Shown: positions 8,219 through 15,653, counted from the stretch's first letter. The stretch: DNA of 18,481 nucleotides from JBEICQ01 sp040383885 (GCA_040383885.1 JBEICQ010000035.1:1-18481), one strand, 5' to 3'. Numbers and translations: made by a program. The notes: generated by a model not told the origin, from the sequence alone.

Positions 8219-9055
8219 TTAGTTTTCGCTGAAGAAGGCAATCGTTTTTGCCAGCACTTTTGCAGCAACCTCCGGCATGTTTCCGTCAAAGGGATGAGAA
8301 ATACCAAAGGTGTGTCCGGCCAGTGGAATTTCCTGCAGTAATGCATTTTTATTGGCACTTCCGAGCATTCTGGCCTCGTCAATTTTTACGCTTTCATCGC
8401 GCACCCCATGTAAAATTAGCCAAGGAATGCGGATGCTTGCCGCTTTTTCCAATACATTGAAATTTTCCTTATTGGCCACATAATCCAGGTAAAACTGATA
8501 GTTCATGGGCATGTGCTGATTGGTACGGGCATTAAAGGTGTAAATAAGGCCCTTGTCTCGCCAATAGCGATGCTGTTTGATGGCCATGCGGGCTTCCAGA
8601 TCGGCTACAGCTGCCCAGGTTACAAGTTTTTTTATCTCCGGATGAGCGGCGGCAAACAAGATACCCATGGCTCCTCCCCGGCTATGTCCCAGGAGGTAAA
8701 TTCGTTTGATGTCCAGCAAGGATTGTATCGGTTCGTGGGTTTGGAGCCATTGCAGGATCAATTTGCAATCTTCCTGCTCCAGAGAATAGTTGTTGTCTGC
8801 AAAAGCATCCAAACAAGAAAACACATCAGGCGTGGAAGGATGTGTACCATTGTGTGAAAAATTAAATTTACAACAGGCAATGCCCGCATCAGTAAGGGAG
8901 GACGAAACAGTATTGAAATGCCCCGAATCTTTAAATCCTTTGAATCCGTGGAGAAACATCACCACCGGAAAGGGTCCTTCGCCCTTTGGAACAGAAAGAT
9001 CCAAACAGATATCGCGGCCGGGGACGCTTGCCTTTAGAAGGTAATTTTTATACAT
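8219..9055 (-). CDS. Alpha/beta hydrolase family protein (dienelactone hydrolase/peptidase-S9-like)
   Basis: A 278-residue protein from the ATG at 9055 (MYKNYLLKASVPGRDICLDL); a longer frame to 9148 runs through the promoter, so I reject the extension. Catalytic features of an alpha/beta hydrolase are complete: oxyanion-hole HGFKG (36-40), nucleophile Ser125 in GHSRGG (123-128), acid Asp220 in LHGVRDESVKI, and His248 in LAGHTFG. No signal peptide, so likely cytoplasmic. An acylaminoacyl-peptidase- or carboxylesterase-like activity is plausible, but the sequence does not fix the substrate. The stop is 7 bp from the pyrG stop (convergent), and the start is divergent from the PAS gene, with whose promoter its own appears to interlock. 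Confidence 0.88.
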   Translation of the reverse strand: MYKNYLLKASVPGRDICLDLSVPKGEGPFPVVMFLHGFKGFKDSGHFNTVSSSLTDAGIACCKFNFSHNGTHPSTPDVFSCLDAFADNNYSLEQEDCKLILQWLQTHEPIQSLLDIKRIYLLGHSRGGAMGILFAAAHPEIKKLVTWAAVADLEARMAIKQHRYWRDKGLIYTFNARTNQHMPMNYQFYLDYVANKENFNVLEKAASIRIPWLILHGVRDESVKIDEARMLGSANKNALLQEIPLAGHTFGISHPFDGNMPEVAAKVLAKTIAFFSEN

Positions 9056-9058
9056 TTG
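9027..9058 (+). promoter_or_regulatory. Promoter for the PAS-domain gene
   Basis: CTTG (9027-9030), 20-bp spacer, TACATTTG (9051-9058). The -7 box is an exact consensus and overlaps the start codon of the hydrolase on the other strand. The leader to the ATG at 9140 would be about 75 nt. Confidence 0.5.
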
Positions 9059-9061
9059 ATA

Positions 9062-9092
9062 CAAAGATAGAACAAGCGCAGGCCTCAACACA
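9062..9092 (-). promoter_or_regulatory. Promoter for the alpha/beta hydrolase
   Basis: TGTG (9092-9089), a 19-bp spacer, then TATCTTTG (9069-9062) on the minus strand: exact -7 consensus, three of four bases of the -33, optimal spacing. The predicted start point lies at or next to the ATG at 9055, so the mRNA may be leaderless. Confidence 0.55.
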
Positions 9093-9139
9093 GGTTGCAT
9101 GCCCTTGCGAAGGACACCAAACCTACTAAACCCACATGT

Positions 9140-10132
9140 ATGGATCATACCGAGATAGCGATTGCAAAAATTTTAGATGAGTTTCCTTGCCTGCTCATTG
9201 GTATGGACAGTTCTTCCCGCTTGATGTTTTTAAATCAGAAGGCCACCCAGGTATTGGGTTATGGAATGCAGGATATTCTCGCCCGCTCCACTGATTTGCT
9301 TTCTTTGCTCTTGCCTTCACCCAAACTGAAGCAACAGTTTTCTAATTATTTTGATAAACAGCCATCGGGTTCCATTTCTTTTCATCAGGTGGACTGTGTG
9401 CACAGCAGCGGAGACCCAAGGCTCATCAATTGGATTGTGCGCAAGCGCCTGGAGCCGGTATTGCGCGACATACCTTTTTGGTTTATCGGGTTTGATGTAA
9501 CGGAAGAAGTGAATGTAAAAAACAAACTCAAGAAGAACGAAGAGCGATTGGCTTTGGTAAGCAGGGCTACCAATGATGCAGTTTATGAATATGATATTGT
9601 AGAAAACCAGATTTCCTGGATTGATGGTTTGTCGAACACTTTTGGCTTTGATGATTTTCAGGAGATGAAAGCCCTGGATTTCTGGAACCTGCACTTGCAT
9701 CCCGACGACAAAGAGCGCGTGGTTGCAGAAACCCGCCGCGCCATGAGGGATGAGCATGTGCAACACAGGACGGATGAATACCGTTTTCTTAAACGCGACG
9801 GACAATATGCCATCGTGCACGACAAAGGCATTTTTATTCGCAATGAAGAAGGGCATGCCATTAAAATGATTGGTGGATTAACTGATATCACCTCCAGAAA
9901 AACCATTGAAAAAAATCTCCTCGACAAAAACCGCAGATTAAGTGAATTGGCATTTTTTAATTCTCATAAAGTTCGCGGTCCGCTGGCAAGAATCATGGGA
10001 TTGGTAAACACCATTCAGGATATCGATGACTTGCGCGGGGATGAGGCTGTTGCTATCCTAAATAACCTGAGGGATGCCTCCGGTGAACTGGATGATATGA
10101 TCCGCCAGATGACGCATATTGCCTCGCAGTAA
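9140..10132 (+). CDS. Two-PAS sensor protein with HisKA-like C-terminus and no ATPase domain
   Basis: A 330-residue soluble protein from the ATG at 9140; an extension to 9095 has a weak N-terminus (MHALAKDTKPTKPTC). PAS 1 covers about 5-122 (LIGMDSSSRLMFLNQKATQV, then FWFIGFDVTEE as PAC end). PAS 2 of PAS_3 type covers about 136-256 (ATNDAVYEYDIVENQISWID, HLHPDDKERV, YRFLKRDGQYAIVHDKG, IKMIGGLTDITSRK). A final helical segment (262-330) carries the histidine-kinase-like phosphoacceptor motif FFNSHKVRGPLARIMGL, with His276, followed by a second helix ending in ELDDMIRQMTHIASQ. The protein stops there: no N, G1 or G2 boxes of a HATPase_c domain exist in it or in the following 227 bp. It has no membrane segment. 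It may be a phosphotransfer or dimerisation partner of another kinase, or a sensor acting by protein contact. Confidence 0.85.
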   Translation: MDHTEIAIAKILDEFPCLLIGMDSSSRLMFLNQKATQVLGYGMQDILARSTDLLSLLLPSPKLKQQFSNYFDKQPSGSISFHQVDCVHSSGDPRLINWIVRKRLEPVLRDIPFWFIGFDVTEEVNVKNKLKKNEERLALVSRATNDAVYEYDIVENQISWIDGLSNTFGFDDFQEMKALDFWNLHLHPDDKERVVAETRRAMRDEHVQHRTDEYRFLKRDGQYAIVHDKGIFIRNEEGHAIKMIGGLTDITSRKTIEKNLLDKNRRLSELAFFNSHKVRGPLARIMGLVNTIQDIDDLRGDEAVAILNNLRDASGELDDMIRQMTHIASQ

Positions 10133-10359
10133 AGCACTTTGTCACAAATTTTTTTGATACATCCTGAGACCTGAAGGACAAACTGATTTTTGTATCCCCA
10201 AGTTTTCAAAAAAAACAGAGAAAACAGCTGCTTGATAGAAAGTGTAATTTCTTTTCATTTTTTCGGGATGTAACATGTTTACATACGCCAATAAAAGCAA
10301 ACAAGCACAGCGCTTATCCGGAGATTAAAGAAGGATATTTCTCTGATGCGGGCTTCGAA
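10133..10359. other. Convergent intergenic spacer
   Basis: The spacer lies between the end of the PAS gene and the end of the lipoprotein gene. It is AT-rich with several A- and T-runs, but I find no convincing hairpin-plus-T-run terminator and no remnant of an ATPase domain in any frame. Confidence 0.5.
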
Positions 10360-12036
10360 CTATTTTATTTCCCACTGTTTCTCAATTTCCCATGAGGCGC
10401 GCACTTCCGCTTCATCTGCATACTTCCAAACGGTTTCGGGTTGCAGGTTTTTAAAAAAGTCTCCCGTGTCCCATCGTCCGTTGCCATTTTTGTCTTCAAT
10501 GGCTTCCAGCTTGTATTTTCCGGGCAGCAACAAATCGTAGCGAAGAATTTCTTCCCGGCTTTTGAGGGTATTTTTTTTGATCACTTTACCCGTAGCATCC
10601 AGGAGCAAACACAAAACAGGATGAGGTGAGGAATGTGCTACCTGCAAGACAATACTACCTGTTTCCTCTGCATCCATCATCTTAAAGGTTGTTTTAAGGG
10701 TATCAGATGTTTTTCCGTTACGCATTGCAAAAGTGCCGGGTAAAGCATACAATCTGTAAAAGGTGTCGGTGAGAAGCTTTGCTTCCAGTTTCCAGCCATA
10801 CCCCGTGCTGTCTGTAGGAATAAAAGTAGCGGGTAGGGAGTCTTTAGCCAGATCCAGCCAGGCTTTGCCGGGCAATTGTTGGAAGGCCGGTACCGGAAAT
10901 TGCAAACGCAAACCTTCTCCGGGTCCTACCGATTTTTCTGATGAAAGCAAAAAAGTACCCTTGATCACTTTTGATGGAACGACTGACTTTCCTTTTCCCC
11001 GGTTTTTGATGCTCATCTTTTTCAGCGATTCGTGCAGGGTATCAGTCACCATTCCATCACACACGAGCAAGAGGTGCACAGAATCGCAACGCAGGCTATC
11101 ACTGAACCATACCCTTGCAGAGTCAGATCCGGGTGTAAATTCCCGGTAACCATAGGCATCCATGTCGGCACAGCCGGATTGACGGATTTCAAAGGAGGTC
11201 ATGGGTTTGTTCATCACAAAACGAAAGAGACCGGGTGTGCTGAAGTCATGTTTCTTGAGGTATTGTTTTACCGGAACAGCCGTAAAGGCATGGAGCATCA
11301 ACATAGAGGAATCTCCCTTCACATGAATCATGTTATCGGCAAAAGCAAAAGTTTCAGAAGCATCATCGTACAGGTAATTGTTGTTGGCATCTTTGAGTGC
11401 CACCACCCGGTAAGCACCGCTGGCTACATTGCTGATAGAAAAGCTGCCATCTTCTGCACTGCGACCAAAATAGGAGGGAAGAGAGTTGGATACAAATGAA
11501 TCCCTGCTTGCCCTGAGGCTGTCATACAACATCACGGTAAAATCTTTACAAGCCTGTTTGTTGTTTGCCAGAATCACATTTCCCCAAACCATGCCTGTGT
11601 CAATAAAGGATCCTGTAGAAAAAACCATGCGAAGGGAAGTGGCTGCATTGCCTTCGGTGATATCGGCCACTGCTTTTCCGAACTGAAACACATAGGTTGT
11701 GTTTTTTCTCAGTGTATCGTCCCATGAGACATCCAGGATTTTTCCTCTTGTTTTAAGCTCAGGTGGATTTTTAAAAGGTGGAGAGATAATCAGTTGAGAA
11801 GAGGCATCGTTGAGTTTGATAAATTCATTGAACCGGATCTTCATCCGCTTGCCCGAAAAATTTTTGCTCAGGATGGCAGGATCAGAAGAAACAAGTTCGG
11901 GTGCTTTTACATCTGCCGGTCCACCTGAGGGTGCTACCACCTGTGCACAGGCATAGAGCAGGAGCATTCCGGCCAGCAGAAAGATATTAAAACAGCGAGG
12001 AGACAAAGCGGGCAATGGCTTGCAAATATATACCAT
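10360..12036 (-). CDS. Big_5 (Ig-like) domain lipoprotein
   Basis: About 558 residues from the ATG at 12036. The N-terminus is a lipoprotein signal: FNIFLLAGMLLLYAC, with the lipobox cysteine at residue 30 followed by Ala-Gln. After VAPSGGPADVKAP comes a Big_5 Ig-like domain (about 43-143) with RMKIRFNEFIKL, WDDTLRKNTTYVFQFGKAVADITEGN and MVFSTG. Later there are two DxNxNxxxD stretches, DANNNYLYD (216-224) and DKNGNGRWD (515-523), which could bind calcium; the C-terminal one follows a GKYKLEAI strand. This architecture is common in Bacteroidota lipoproteins of unknown role, probably anchored in the outer membrane. The start is uncertain: ATG 12045, ATG 12036 and TTG 12006 all give a signal peptide, and all overlap the end of msrC (by 59, 50 or 20 nt), pointing to coupled translation. 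Confidence 0.85.
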   Translation of the reverse strand: MVYICKPLPALSPRCFNIFLLAGMLLLYACAQVVAPSGGPADVKAPELVSSDPAILSKNFSGKRMKIRFNEFIKLNDASSQLIISPPFKNPPELKTRGKILDVSWDDTLRKNTTYVFQFGKAVADITEGNAATSLRMVFSTGSFIDTGMVWGNVILANNKQACKDFTVMLYDSLRASRDSFVSNSLPSYFGRSAEDGSFSISNVASGAYRVVALKDANNNYLYDDASETFAFADNMIHVKGDSSMLMLHAFTAVPVKQYLKKHDFSTPGLFRFVMNKPMTSFEIRQSGCADMDAYGYREFTPGSDSARVWFSDSLRCDSVHLLLVCDGMVTDTLHESLKKMSIKNRGKGKSVVPSKVIKGTFLLSSEKSVGPGEGLRLQFPVPAFQQLPGKAWLDLAKDSLPATFIPTDSTGYGWKLEAKLLTDTFYRLYALPGTFAMRNGKTSDTLKTTFKMMDAEETGSIVLQVAHSSPHPVLCLLLDATGKVIKKNTLKSREEILRYDLLLPGKYKLEAIEDKNGNGRWDTGDFFKNLQPETVWKYADEAEVRASWEIEKQWEIK

Positions 12037-12472
12037 CTGTTTCATCGTAGGCGGCCAATGCCGTATGGTCGAGATCCAGCACACCCAGCACTTCTCCCTG
12101 ATGAGAAAGTATGGGCACCACGATCTCAGAGCGGGAGAGACTGCTACAGGCGATGTGTCCCGGAAAGGTATCCACATCTTTTACGACCAGGGTTTTTTTT
12201 TCCTGCCATGCTGTTCCGCAGACTCCTTTTCCGTATGTGATTCGCGTGCAGGCCACAGGTCCCTGAAATGGCCCCAGCACGAGTTCATCATTCTTTACCA
12301 GGTAAAAACCTGTCCAATGCGAACCCGTGGCCACATGCAGGGCAGCTGCGATGTTGCCGAGGTTGGCAACCAGGTCATTCTCTCCTGCACACAGGGCCTG
12401 CAGTTGAGGCAGGAGGCTTTCGTACACTGTTTTTTTATCAGCCTTATCAGGAAGAGAGAGGGAATGCGTCAT
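11987..12472 (-). CDS. msrC: Free methionine-(R)-sulfoxide reductase (GAF domain, fRMsr)
   Basis: A 161-residue single-GAF protein that reduces free Met-(R)-sulfoxide, using thioredoxin in the known enzymes. It follows the E. coli YebR/MsrC pattern closely: HWTGFYL (52-58), LVLGPFQGPVACTRI (64-78), GKGVCGTAW (81-89), VKDVDTFPGHIACSSLSRSE (97-116) and EVLGVLDLD (127-135). All three redox cysteines of the family are present: Cys75, Cys85 and Cys109. The ATG at 12472 gives the normal family length; an upstream in-frame start at 12547 lies inside comF. It starts 5 bp after the comF stop and overlaps the lipoprotein gene downstream, so it is the middle gene of a tight three-gene unit. Cytoplasmic repair of oxidised methionine is the expected role. 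Confidence 0.95.
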   Translation of the reverse strand: MTHSLSLPDKADKKTVYESLLPQLQALCAGENDLVANLGNIAAALHVATGSHWTGFYLVKNDELVLGPFQGPVACTRITYGKGVCGTAWQEKKTLVVKDVDTFPGHIACSSLSRSEIVVPILSHQGEVLGVLDLDHTALAAYDETDGIYLQAIARFVSSLF

Positions 12473-12477
12473 ACCTG

Positions 12478-13176
12478 TTATCTTGTAAATGCTACTGTGG
12501 CAAGATACACACTTGTTCCGGGAGTTTTCAATACTTGCAAGGCGCATGCCTCGAGTGTGGCACCGGTGGTTACCACATCATCTACTACAATTACTTTTTT
12601 TCCGCTCAGGGCAAATGAAGTACGGCCGGAATACACTTTTTCCACATTTTTCCAGCGTGCAAACCTGCCGTTTTGTAATGCCTGGGCACGGTTATGTGAG
12701 GTTTTTTCAACCCAGTGATTCACCACGGGGAGCTCAAGTACAGTGGCCATACCCCTGGCGATGCACTCTGCCTGGTTATAGCCTCTTTTCTTTTTTTTCC
12801 GGGGATGCATGGGAACCGGTAAGATGCAATCTGCCTGTGGTGCCCATGAAGTTCGCCTGATCTCGTGCCCCAGCATGGTGCCAAAGGCTTCTCCCAGTTC
12901 TTCTCTGCCTTTGTATTTAAGTGCATGCAATAGATGCTGGATAGTGGTTTCCTTGCGAAACCAAAAAAGTGCAGCGGCACGCTCAAATGGTAATCGTCCC
13001 CAAAATAATTCTTCCACCGGATTACCGGGCTCTTTGAAATAACCTGTGGAGGATAAATTGCTGCGACAAAACAAACAGATGTGCTTTTCTGCTGGCTTCA
13101 GACTTCGGATGCATCCCGGACAAATGGGCGGATAGAGAATGTCAAGGAAGGAATTGAAAACTTCTGTTAAGGTCAT
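12478..13176 (-). CDS. comF: ComF family phosphoribosyltransferase-like protein
   Basis: A 232-residue protein from the ATG at 13176 (MTLTEVFNSFLDILYPPICP). A zinc-ribbon-like N-terminus has CPGC (19-22) and CLFC (34-37), followed by the ComF signature YKGREELGEAFG (88-99), LPVPMHPRKKKKRGYNQAE (119-137) and the PRPP-binding loop VIVVDDVVTTGAT (195-207). Family knowledge: ComF is needed for DNA uptake or processing in naturally transformable bacteria; its biochemical reaction is not established. It heads a unit with msrC and the Big_5 lipoprotein. Together with the ComM homologue at 3000 this is consistent with, but does not prove, transformability. Frames extending upstream to 13221 have no sensible N-terminus. 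Confidence 0.94.
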   Translation of the reverse strand: MTLTEVFNSFLDILYPPICPGCIRSLKPAEKHICLFCRSNLSSTGYFKEPGNPVEELFWGRLPFERAAALFWFRKETTIQHLLHALKYKGREELGEAFGTMLGHEIRRTSWAPQADCILPVPMHPRKKKKRGYNQAECIARGMATVLELPVVNHWVEKTSHNRAQALQNGRFARWKNVEKVYSGRTSFALSGKKVIVVDDVVTTGATLEACALQVLKTPGTSVYLATVAFTR

Positions 13177-13235
13177 AAAAATTAAATAGATTAAAATAAA
13201 AATTGATTTTCTTTGTTGCAATATTACGCAACCTT

Positions 13236-14144
13236 ATGGAAAATCAGCACGAAAAAAAATCAGGGAACCGCATTTTTGCCATCCTCTCCGTCCTCTTCGC
13301 ATTACTCTCTGCCTTCCTTGGCTACCAGCTCTGGAACCAAAAGCAAACTACCACAGTTATTATTCAGCAAAAAGAACAACTCAATACTGATTTTGAATCA
13401 ACCCGCACAGAATTGAGCGAAGTGCAAAAAGCTTTTGAGGGTTTGCAAACCAACAACAAGCAATTGCAGAGTGAGCTGGATGCCAAAAAAGAGGAGATTG
13501 AAGACCTGATGGAGAAGGTGAATAAATACAAGGGCGATGCTGCCATGCTGGTGAAATTGCGTAAGGAAATCCAGAACCTGAAAAACTCCATTGCCATGTA
13601 TGTGCATCAGGTAGATTCGCTCAATACCGTGAACAAAGCACTAACAGAAGAAAATACACAAGTAAAAACGGATTTGGCTTCAGAGAAAGACAAATCTGAA
13701 AAACTTTCTTCCGAGAAAAAACAACTCATTGAGCTGGGCTCAAAACACAAGGTGTATGATTTTTTTGCGGATGCTATCCGCATCAAGGGAGGAAGCAAGG
13801 AAATTGCTACTACCAAAGCCCGTAGGGTAGATAAAATCCGTGCCAATTTTATTCTGGGTGAAAACAAAATTGCAAAAACAGGAGAACTTAATTTATACAT
13901 GAAAGTAACTGCGCCCGACGGACAAGTACTCGTTACCAGCAAGGATGACAACAATATGTTTATGAGCCAGGGAAGCCGGCAGTATTATAGCGCAAAGAAA
14001 ACCCTCAGCTTCAATGGAAGCAGCCAGGATGTTTGTCTCTATTTTGTGAAAAAGGAAAATGAAAAATTAAAGGACGGCGATTATAAGGTAGAAGTATTTG
14101 TTGAAGGAGAGCCCGCAGGAAGCAGTTCATTTAAGTTGAAATAA
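13236..14144 (+). CDS. Membrane-anchored coiled-coil protein of unknown function
   Basis: A 302-residue protein from the ATG at 13236; a TTG extension to 13203 is unlikely. Three parts are visible: a basic N-terminus and one membrane segment (about 12-33, IFAILSVLFALLSAFLGYQL) with N-in topology expected, or an uncleaved signal; a long charged heptad-rich coiled coil (about 44-170, rich in E, K, Q and L with phrases such as LQSELDAKKEEIEDLMEKV); and a beta-rich C-terminal domain (about 185-302) with IRANFILGENKIAKTGELNLYMKVTAPDG, QDVCLYF and DGDYKVEVFVEGE, an Ig-like pattern. I do not recognise a named family. The layout suits a periplasmic scaffold or spacer reaching from the inner membrane. 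It is divergent from comF (59-bp gap), monocistronic, and ends in a strong intrinsic terminator. Confidence 0.85.
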   Translation: MENQHEKKSGNRIFAILSVLFALLSAFLGYQLWNQKQTTTVIIQQKEQLNTDFESTRTELSEVQKAFEGLQTNNKQLQSELDAKKEEIEDLMEKVNKYKGDAAMLVKLRKEIQNLKNSIAMYVHQVDSLNTVNKALTEENTQVKTDLASEKDKSEKLSSEKKQLIELGSKHKVYDFFADAIRIKGGSKEIATTKARRVDKIRANFILGENKIAKTGELNLYMKVTAPDGQVLVTSKDDNNMFMSQGSRQYYSAKKTLSFNGSSQDVCLYFVKKENEKLKDGDYKVEVFVEGEPAGSSSFKLK

Positions 14145-14162
14145 ATCTCAAAAAAAACCATC

Positions 14163-14192
14163 ATCCCGGACATGTTCCGGGATTTTTTTTTT
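14163..14192 (+). terminator. Intrinsic terminator of the coiled-coil gene
   Basis: A perfect 8-bp stem (ATCCCGGA 14163-14170, TCCGGGAT 14176-14183) with a 5-base loop (CATGT) runs into a T-tract ending at 14192. It begins 18 bp after the stop of the coiled-coil gene and ends only 5 bp before the pepT start codon. Confidence 0.93.
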
Positions 14193-14197
14193 CATGT

Positions 14198-15429
14198 ATG
14201 CAACACAGCGCACGCCAAAGATTTCTGAATTACGCAGGCATCGATACACAGAGTGATCCCAACTCAGCAACATGCCCAAGCACAGCCAAACAAAAAAATC
14301 TTGGGGCCCTGCTGGTGCATGAACTCAAAGAACTTGGGCTGGAAGCCGAGATGGACGAAACGGATATGTGTATGGAACACTGCCATCCACTACCGATAAA
14401 AAAGTTCCTGTTATCTGCTTTTGCTCCCACATGGATACCTCACCCGATTGTAGCGGCAAAGATGTTAAACCTGTGGTGCATGCCAATTACGACGGAGGCA
14501 AAATAAAGTATGCAGCCAATCCCCAACTGGTGCTTGATCCTGCAGCTCATCCCGACTTACGCAATAAAATCGGACACGACATCATTACCTCCGATGGCAC
14601 CACTTTGCTGGGTGCCGACAACAAAGCAGGAATTGCAGCCATCATGTCGGCGGTACAAATTCTGCTCAAAGAAAAACCCTGCAAGCATGGAGTGATCAAA
14701 ATTTTATTTACTCCCGATGAAGAAATCGGCAGAGGTGTAGACAAGGTCAATCTAACTTTGCTGGGTGCCGATTTTGCATATACCGTGGATGGTGAAACAC
14801 TAGGACATATTGAGAACGAAACCTTCTCCGCCGATGGAGCAAAACTCAGTATCAAGGGAATCAGTGCGCATCCGGGGTACGCCAAAAAGAAAATGGTAAG
14901 CGCGCTTAAAGCTGCCTCTGCTGTTGTTTCGGCACTGCCCCAACATGCTTTGTGTCCGGAAACGACCGAAGGAAGAGAAGGGTTTATCCATCCTGTCTCC
15001 ATGCGAGGCGGAATAGAGGAAGCAGAGGTGCAGTTTATCCTCAGAGATTTTGACAATGATGCCCTGGCTTCTCATGGCAAGCAATTACAAGATTTGGTAG
15101 ACCAAACCATGCAGCAATTTCCCGGAGCTACTTACCATTTGCAAATCAAAGAACAGTACCGCAATATGAAACAAGTGCTGGATCGTTATCCCATGGTGGC
15201 GGAGCATGCTGTGGAGGCGGTGCGAAGGGCAGGTATTCAGCCCGTGCTTACCGGCATCAGAGGAGGTACAGATGGCTCGAGATTGTCGTTCATGGGTTTG
15301 CCTTGTCCGAATATTTTTGCCGGTGAACATGCCTTTCATTCCCTTGTGGAATGGGTATCGGTGCAAGACATGGAGAAGGCAGCGGAAACCGTGGTGCATC
15401 TGGCAGGTATCTGGGAGGAAAAAGCGTGA
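14198..15429 (+). pseudogene. pepT: Peptidase T (tripeptide aminopeptidase), broken by a one-base frameshift
   Basis: M20B zinc aminopeptidase that removes the N-terminal residue of tripeptides in the cytoplasm. Two overlapping frames together make one PepT. The first (from 14198) encodes RQRFLNYAGIDTQSD and continues correctly to EAEMDE; the second takes over at GYVYGTLPSTTDKKVPVICF. The break lies at 14357-14362, where GACGAAACGGA would read in frame if the A-run held one more A (D-E-N-G). With that base restored the protein has 410 residues (E. coli 408), and every metal or catalytic residue falls close to its E. coli position: His78, Asp80, Asp141, Glu175, Glu176, Asp198, His381. Nothing else looks decayed, so the cause is either a sequencing/assembly error or a very recent mutation. 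No slippery heptamer is present. The downstream frame alone (14368-15429) lacks the first strand-helix unit. Confidence 0.92.
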
Positions 15430-15615
15430 TGAGCGCGTATTAAAAAAACTGCTACCGGGGGCGGTCTTCTTTCCGGACTTTTATGTTTGATGATTGTGAA
15501 ATTTTTGTGCAAGCAAAAATTTGATTTCCCAATCGCAAAATGCTTTTCAGGCTTAGAGAAAAAAGCCACTGCATCATGATTAATTTTTGCGGAAAAGAGT
15601 GGGACTATTAGAAAT
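15430..15615. other. Spacer with a 9-bp AT-rich inverted repeat
   Basis: Downstream of pepT. A perfect inverted repeat, AAATTTTTG (15499-15507) and CAAAAATTT (15514-15522) around a 6-base loop, is the only notable structure. It lacks a G+C-rich stem and a free T-run, so terminator function for pepT is uncertain. No gene is seen. Confidence 0.5.
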
Positions 15616-15642
15616 AAAAAAGGGCTTCATTTCCTGAAACCC
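15616..15642 (-). terminator. Intrinsic terminator of the tRNA-Val gene
   Basis: On the minus strand GGGTTTCA (15642-15635) pairs with TGAAGCCC (15629-15622), including one G-T wobble, around the loop GGAAA, followed by six T (15621-15616). It starts 11 bp after the CCA end of the tRNA gene. Confidence 0.85.
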
Positions 15643-15653
15643 TTTCTGAAACC

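Noticed and set aside
9317..9856. 179-codon minus-strand frame opposite the PAS gene
   Set aside because: The plus-strand frame has clear PAS motifs; the opposite frame has no family signature.
10141..10165. Possible terminator after the PAS gene (TTTGTCACAAA followed by seven T)
   Set aside because: The palindrome leaves a workable stem of only three base pairs, too weak for an intrinsic terminator.
12020..12718. 232-codon plus-strand frame opposite msrC and comF
   Set aside because: Both genes on the other strand show full family motifs; the translation on this side has no domain pattern.
14354..14364. Programmed -1 frameshifting in pepT
   Set aside because: GACGAAACGGA has no XXXYYYZ slippery heptamer, no nearby stimulatory hairpin is evident, and pepT is not known to be recoded. 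A deletion or sequence error is simpler.
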